Source of the DNA: Saprospiraceae bacterium
Lineage (GTDB): Bacteria > Bacteroidota > Bacteroidia > Chitinophagales > Saprospiraceae
Direction of reading: 5' to 3'
DNA: 7,559 nt
Assembly: GCA_015494245.1 (NCBI GenBank)
Contig: WGBN01000304.1
Location: 1 to 7,559, forward strand
The position numbers were made by a program, and so were the translations under genes. This document shows positions 4,464-7,559 of this stretch, piece by piece. Positions within the stretch are counted from its first letter, which is position 1; every line of letters begins with the position of its first letter. The notes below the pieces were generated by a model. That model was not told where the DNA came from, did not search any database, and saw only the letters and a list, made by a program, of their open reading frames with translations.

Positions 4464-5417
4464 TTATTCGCCACCGTCGCTCTCAGCTTCGGGTGTATTT
4501 CCAGCATCAGCAGCAGCCTCTTCAGGCTCATACAATTCTCCCTGAGGTCCTTTAGCATTGGGAGGATTCGTGCCCTGCAATTTTACCAGAATATAGCTGG
4601 CTACAGCCTGGATTTGCTCGGGCTTCAACTGGCCCTTCCAAGCCAACATTCCTTTCTCGGGGACACCATTGGAAATGGTTGCAAAGAGGTTCTGAATGCT
4701 CCCTCCGTGTATCCAGTACTTATCCGTAAGGTTGGGGCCTATACCGCCTTCGCCCTGGTTGCCATGGCAGGGAACGCAATGGGTTTTATAGACGGTTTCT
4801 CCAATGGAGAGCGTGGCTTCATCTTCGACCAGGGTTACAGAGGATTCATCCAAAGGCGCGCCATGCGTGGCTTTGTACTCAGCTACAGCAGCTTCGGCCT
4901 GTTTCATTTCCTGAGCATACATTTCCTGAGAGCTCATGCCTATTCCGGAAATGTGATAGTAGAAAATGTAAACCACGGCAAAGGCAATGGTAACGTAAAA
5001 GAGCGCCAGCCACCAGGGTGGAAGCTTGTTGTCCAATTCCTGGATGCCATCGTAGTCGTGCTCAAAAAGCACATCCTTCTCCTGCTCAATGGGCACGGCA
5101 TCCGTCCAGCGCTCCATCATCCGGCGCCACCAGGAGATTTTTCGCTCTGCAGCCAGTTTTTGAGCAGCTTCTTCCATGCCCAATTCTCGCAAGGCATTGA
5201 TCTCTTGTATTTTCAGCATGGAATTGAGCGCTTTGAAAAGTGCCAAAACGGCAACGATAATGATGACCGCAGCCACGATGATCAGCCATTTAACCAGGTT
5301 TGTATCATCTGTGTTTCCCGAAGCGGCAGGCGCTGCAGCATCCTGAGCAAAAACCCAGGCAGGAAAAGCCATAAAAAGGCTCCATACGACAAAGAGTATC
5401 CGGCGTTTATTTTTCAT
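4464..5417 (-). CDS. ccoP: CcoP, cbb3 oxidase cytochrome c subunit with a single heme c
   Basis: This encodes 317 residues. An N-terminal hydrophobic segment (about 7-24, ending WVFAQ) looks like a signal peptide, followed by a helix at 42-62. A cytoplasmic stretch leads to the CcoP hallmark HDYDGIQELDNKLPPWW (120-136) and a second helix (136-156). The periplasmic cytochrome c domain has one heme site, C214-x2-C217-H218, with M257 in GMLAW as the likely sixth ligand. No second CxxCH is present, unlike the diheme CcoP of Proteobacteria; the monoheme form is usual in Bacteroidota. CcoP passes electrons from soluble c cytochromes toward CcoO and CcoN. The tail after about 280 is Pro/Ala/Glu-rich and probably disordered. 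The start lies 12 bases after ccoQ, preceded by an A-rich stretch instead of a Shine-Dalgarno. Confidence 0.95.
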   Translation of the reverse strand: MKNKRRILFVVWSLFMAFPAWVFAQDAAAPAASGNTDDTNLVKWLIIVAAVIIIVAVLALFKALNSMLKIQEINALRELGMEEAAQKLAAERKISWWRRMMERWTDAVPIEQEKDVLFEHDYDGIQELDNKLPPWWLALFYVTIAFAVVYIFYYHISGIGMSSQEMYAQEMKQAEAAVAEYKATHGAPLDESSVTLVEDEATLSIGETVYKTHCVPCHGNQGEGGIGPNLTDKYWIHGGSIQNLFATISNGVPEKGMLAWKGQLKPEQIQAVASYILVKLQGTNPPNAKGPQGELYEPEEAAADAGNTPEAESDGGE

Positions 5418-5429
5418 GTTGGTCTTTTT

Positions 5430-5615
5430 TTAGTTCGGAGAGTTTCCTGCTTTTTCATCATCATCGTCCAAAGGCAGCTGCGCCATTCTGTCCATGGAGG
5501 CTGAATCTTTAAAAAACACAACCGCCAAAACAATGACAAAAAGCACGACAAAAGTGATTAGCCCGAATATGGCCATCCAATTGAAATCATCTCCCTGAAG
5601 TAAGAATTTAAACAT
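5430..5615 (-). CDS. ccoQ: CcoQ-like small membrane subunit of cbb3 oxidase
   Basis: This encodes 61 residues starting MFKFLLQGDD. One transmembrane helix spans about 13-35. It is followed by FFKDSASMDRMAQLPLDDDDEK, a cytoplasmic tail with a conserved-looking M-D-x-M-x-x-L-P-L-D pattern and an acidic run. Size, single helix and position between ccoNO and ccoP fit CcoQ, which stabilises the oxidase. The same frame stays open upstream to 6008, but that part overlaps ccoNO in another frame and lacks protein-like features, so the internal ATG at 5615 is the credible start. It follows ccoNO by 52 bases containing a strong hairpin and precedes ccoP by 12 bases. Confidence 0.85.
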   Translation of the reverse strand: MFKFLLQGDDFNWMAIFGLITFVVLFVIVLAVVFFKDSASMDRMAQLPLDDDDEKAGNSPN

Positions 5616-5629
5616 CTCGTTTTGATTGT

Positions 5630-5661
5630 CCGGAGAGGAGGCCCCTGAGCCCCCTCTCCGG
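5630..5661 (-). other. Intergenic hairpin between ccoNO and ccoQ
   Basis: Bases 5630-5642 pair with 5649-5661 over 13 positions with one A-C mismatch (5639/5652), around a 6-base loop. The stem is very GC-rich (CCGGAGAGG/CCTCTCCGG ends). The coding strand continues with ACAATCAAAACG, so there is no T-run and it should not terminate by the intrinsic route. It starts 6 bases after the ccoNO stop and ends 14 bases before the ccoQ start. A role in mRNA end protection or segmental decay is an inference. Confidence 0.6.
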
Positions 5662-5667
5662 AGGTTT

Positions 5668-7559
5668 TTATTTGTTGATGTCAGTACCGAGGCGCTGCAG
5701 ATAAGCGATGAGCGCGACGATCTCGCGTTTCTCCAAATCATCGTCATCCAAATCCGGCAACTGCTCGCGCAATTTATCGGCAATCTGCTTGGCCTGCTTC
5801 TCCAAATCCTGAACAGCAATCTTCTCATACCCCTTGGGATAAGGCGTATGGATAGGCGCAGACCGCAAAGTGCGAATCTTGGCAGGAATCGAAGAAGTAT
5901 CGAGTATCCTTTCATGCAGCCACGGATAACGCGGCATAATGGACTGCGAAGAAGTACTGGTCGGATCCAGCATGTGGTTGTAATGCCAGGCCTCATTGTA
6001 CTTGCCACCTACGCGATGCAGATCAGGACCTGTGCGCTTAGACCCCCAAAGGAAAGGACGGTCGTAAATGTACTCAACCGATTTGGAGTAATCTCCATAG
6101 CGCTCTGTCTCAGAACGGAAGGGACGGATCATTTGAGAGTGGCATCCCAGGCATCCCTCGCGTATATAAATGTCACGTCCTGCCAACTCCAACGGCGTAT
6201 AGGGCTTGATCAATTCGGCCTCGGCCTCGGGGGGCTTCACAAACATCATGGGCGTAATTTCCACAATACCACCTATGAGCACCACAATCAAAGAAATGAT
6301 CAACATCTGTACGGGCTTGCGCTCAATCCACTTGTGCCAGTATTCTTTGCCATGAGACACATAAGGCTCCAAAGCCGGAGCTTCTACCTCTTCATCACCC
6401 ACAAACTGACCTGCAGCCATCGTCTTCCACAAGTTCACCACCATGATGATTACACCGGTCAGGTAAAGCGTACCGCCAAAAGCACGCATGGCATACATGG
6501 GCAGAATCTGCGTAACCGTCTCGAGGAAGTTGGGATACGCCAGCACACCATCCGGCGTAAACTGCTTCCACATCAAAGCCTGCGTCCAGCCCGCTCCATA
6601 CAGCGGAATGGCGTAGAACAAAATACCCAGCGTGCCGATCCAAAAGTGTACATTGGCCAAAGAAACCGAATGCAACTTGGTGTTGTACAATCTCGGAATC
6701 AGCCAGTACAAAACGCCAAAGGTGAGGAAGCCGTTCCAGCCAAGCGTACCTATGTGTACGTGGGCAATCGTCCAATCGGTAAAGTGGCTGATGGCATTCA
6801 CCGACTTAACGGAGAGCATGGGCCCCTCAAAGGTGGACATACCATAAGCCGTAACGGCCACCACCATAAATTTCAAAATCGGGTCCTGCCGCACGCGGTC
6901 CCAGGCGCCGCGCAAAGTCAAAAGGCCATTCAGCATACCACCCCAGGAAGGAGCAATCAGCATCACGGAAAAAACCGTACCCAAAGACTGCGCCCAATCG
7001 GGCAAAGAAGTGTACAGCAAGTGGTGAGGACCTGCCCAGATGTAAATAAAAATCAAAGCCCAAAAGTGTACGATAGACAGCCGGTAAGAAAACACAGGCC
7101 GGTTCGCAGCCTTAGGCAGGAAGTAATACATCAAACCCAAATAGGGCGTCGTCAGGAAGAAAGCCACGGCATTGTGACCATACCACCATTGTACCAAAGC
7201 ATCCTGTACACCGGCAAAAACCGGATAACTCTTCCAGAAACTCACCGGAATCTCCAGGTTGTTGCCAATGTGAAGCATCGTCACTGTAACCCAGGTAGCG
7301 ATGTAAAACCAAATCGCTACGTAAAGGTGTTGCTCACGCCGCTTGAGAATGGTGCCAAACATGTTGATGCCAAAAGCTACCCACACCAGAGCAATGGCAA
7401 TGTCTATGGGCCATTCCAATTCAGCGTATTCGTGCGAACTGGTAATGCCCAACGGCAGCGTCAAAGCAGCAGCTACGATGATCAGTTGCCAACCCCAAAA
7501 GTGAATGTTACTCAGTGCTTTACTGTACATTCTGGCCTTGAGCAAACGCTGAAGTGAAT
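5668..7559 (-). CDS. ccoNO: CcoNO fusion, catalytic subunit plus heme c subunit of cbb3 oxidase (5' end outside window)
   Basis: At least 629 residues are visible. The frame is open to the right edge; the codons before the TTG at 7545 read S-L-Q-R, matching the CcoN stretch before LLKARM, so the true start is off the window. Numbering from 7545: H124 (YGHN), H174 and H175 (GPHH) are the CuB ligands. Y168, six residues before H174, fits the Tyr cross-linked to the CuB His. H262 and H264 (AHVHIG) fit the heme b3 and low-spin heme b ligands. The first heme b His should lie in the missing N-terminus. Many transmembrane helices end near 373. A linker (about 375-410) leads to the CcoO anchor (411-433) and one heme c site, C465-x2-C468-H469, with M537 in SIMPRYPW as likely axial ligand. 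The enzyme reduces O2 to water with proton pumping at low oxygen. A separate ccoO is absent; the fusion is a known Bacteroidota form. Confidence 0.96.
   Translation of the reverse strand, partial: SLQRLLKARMYSKALSNIHFWGWQLIIVAAALTLPLGITSSHEYAELEWPIDIAIALVWVAFGINMFGTILKRREQHLYVAIWFYIATWVTVTMLHIGNNLEIPVSFWKSYPVFAGVQDALVQWWYGHNAVAFFLTTPYLGLMYYFLPKAANRPVFSYRLSIVHFWALIFIYIWAGPHHLLYTSLPDWAQSLGTVFSVMLIAPSWGGMLNGLLTLRGAWDRVRQDPILKFMVVAVTAYGMSTFEGPMLSVKSVNAISHFTDWTIAHVHIGTLGWNGFLTFGVLYWLIPRLYNTKLHSVSLANVHFWIGTLGILFYAIPLYGAGWTQALMWKQFTPDGVLAYPNFLETVTQILPMYAMRAFGGTLYLTGVIIMVVNLWKTMAAGQFVGDEEVEAPALEPYVSHGKEYWHKWIERKPVQMLIISLIVVLIGGIVEITPMMFVKPPEAEAELIKPYTPLELAGRDIYIREGCLGCHSQMIRPFRSETERYGDYSKSVEYIYDRPFLWGSKRTGPDLHRVGGKYNEAWHYNHMLDPTSTSSQSIMPRYPWLHERILDTSSIPAKIRTLRSAPIHTPYPKGYEKIAVQDLEKQAKQIADKLREQLPDLDDDDLEKREIVALIAYLQRLGTDINK

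Noticed and set aside
5430..6008. A 192-residue protein reading through into ccoQ
   Set aside because: The first two thirds overlap ccoNO out of frame and look random; only the part from the ATG at 5615 has a membrane helix and CcoQ-like tail.
5626..7557. A 643-codon open frame on the plus strand opposite ccoNO
   Set aside because: It mirrors the ccoNO codons, has an unnatural composition rich in Arg, Gln and His, and shows no recognisable domain. The minus strand carries clear heme and copper ligand motifs.

Overview
The window looks like a chromosomal segment from a member of the Bacteroidota, possibly from the Saprospiria/Chitinophagia side, though that finer placement is a guess. The reasons are a cbb3 oxidase with CcoN and CcoO fused in one chain, a CcoP with only one c-type heme, the order NO-Q-P-G-H-(TauE/SafE-like), start codons without a clear Shine-Dalgarno, and intergenic DNA full of short 7- and 9-base repeats and small palindromes. 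All recognised genes are on the minus strand, so they read from right to left.

Right part (7559 down to 1743): a cytochrome cbb3 (C-family heme-copper) oxidase operon. It starts off the right edge inside the ccoN half of a ccoNO fusion (5668-7559). It continues with ccoQ (5430-5615), ccoP (4464-5417), the copper reductase/assembly factor ccoG (2947-4386), the assembly factor ccoH/fixH (2443-2889) and a six-helix TauE/SafE (UreH/DsbD_2-like) membrane protein (1743-2441) that is probably a metal-handling accessory protein. The first three encode the electron path from quinol-derived electrons through c hemes to the heme b3-CuB site. The last three encode probable maturation factors. Three of the gene junctions carry a strong inverted repeat (5630-5661, 4424-4453, 2906-2942). 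The one between ccoP and ccoG has a T-run on the coding strand and looks like an intrinsic terminator or attenuator separating structural from assembly genes. The operon promoter and the usual partners ccoI and ccoS are not in the window.

Middle part (about 669-1742): about 1.07 kb without a credible gene. It is a mosaic of short tandem arrays: ATGGAGA heptamers, TTTGCGGC octamers, CTCCGTGTA, CCGATTYCA and GTCACGTTT nonamers, a 14-mer duplication and ACGCTAA heptamers. Two clusters of small GC-rich palindromes (1179-1235 and 1495-1615) lie among them, and arrays of the same family tend to bracket each palindrome cluster.

Left part (1-668): one small secreted protein gene (135-653), probably a small outer-membrane beta-barrel protein of unknown function. 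It is followed downstream by a GC-rich, roughly 115-base segment bounded by a 10-bp inverted repeat at the left edge of the window.

I did not find a tRNA, rRNA, CRISPR array, transposase or defence system. The most unusual material is the repeat island and the hairpins between the oxidase genes; the oxidase operon itself is a known system in its Bacteroidota form.
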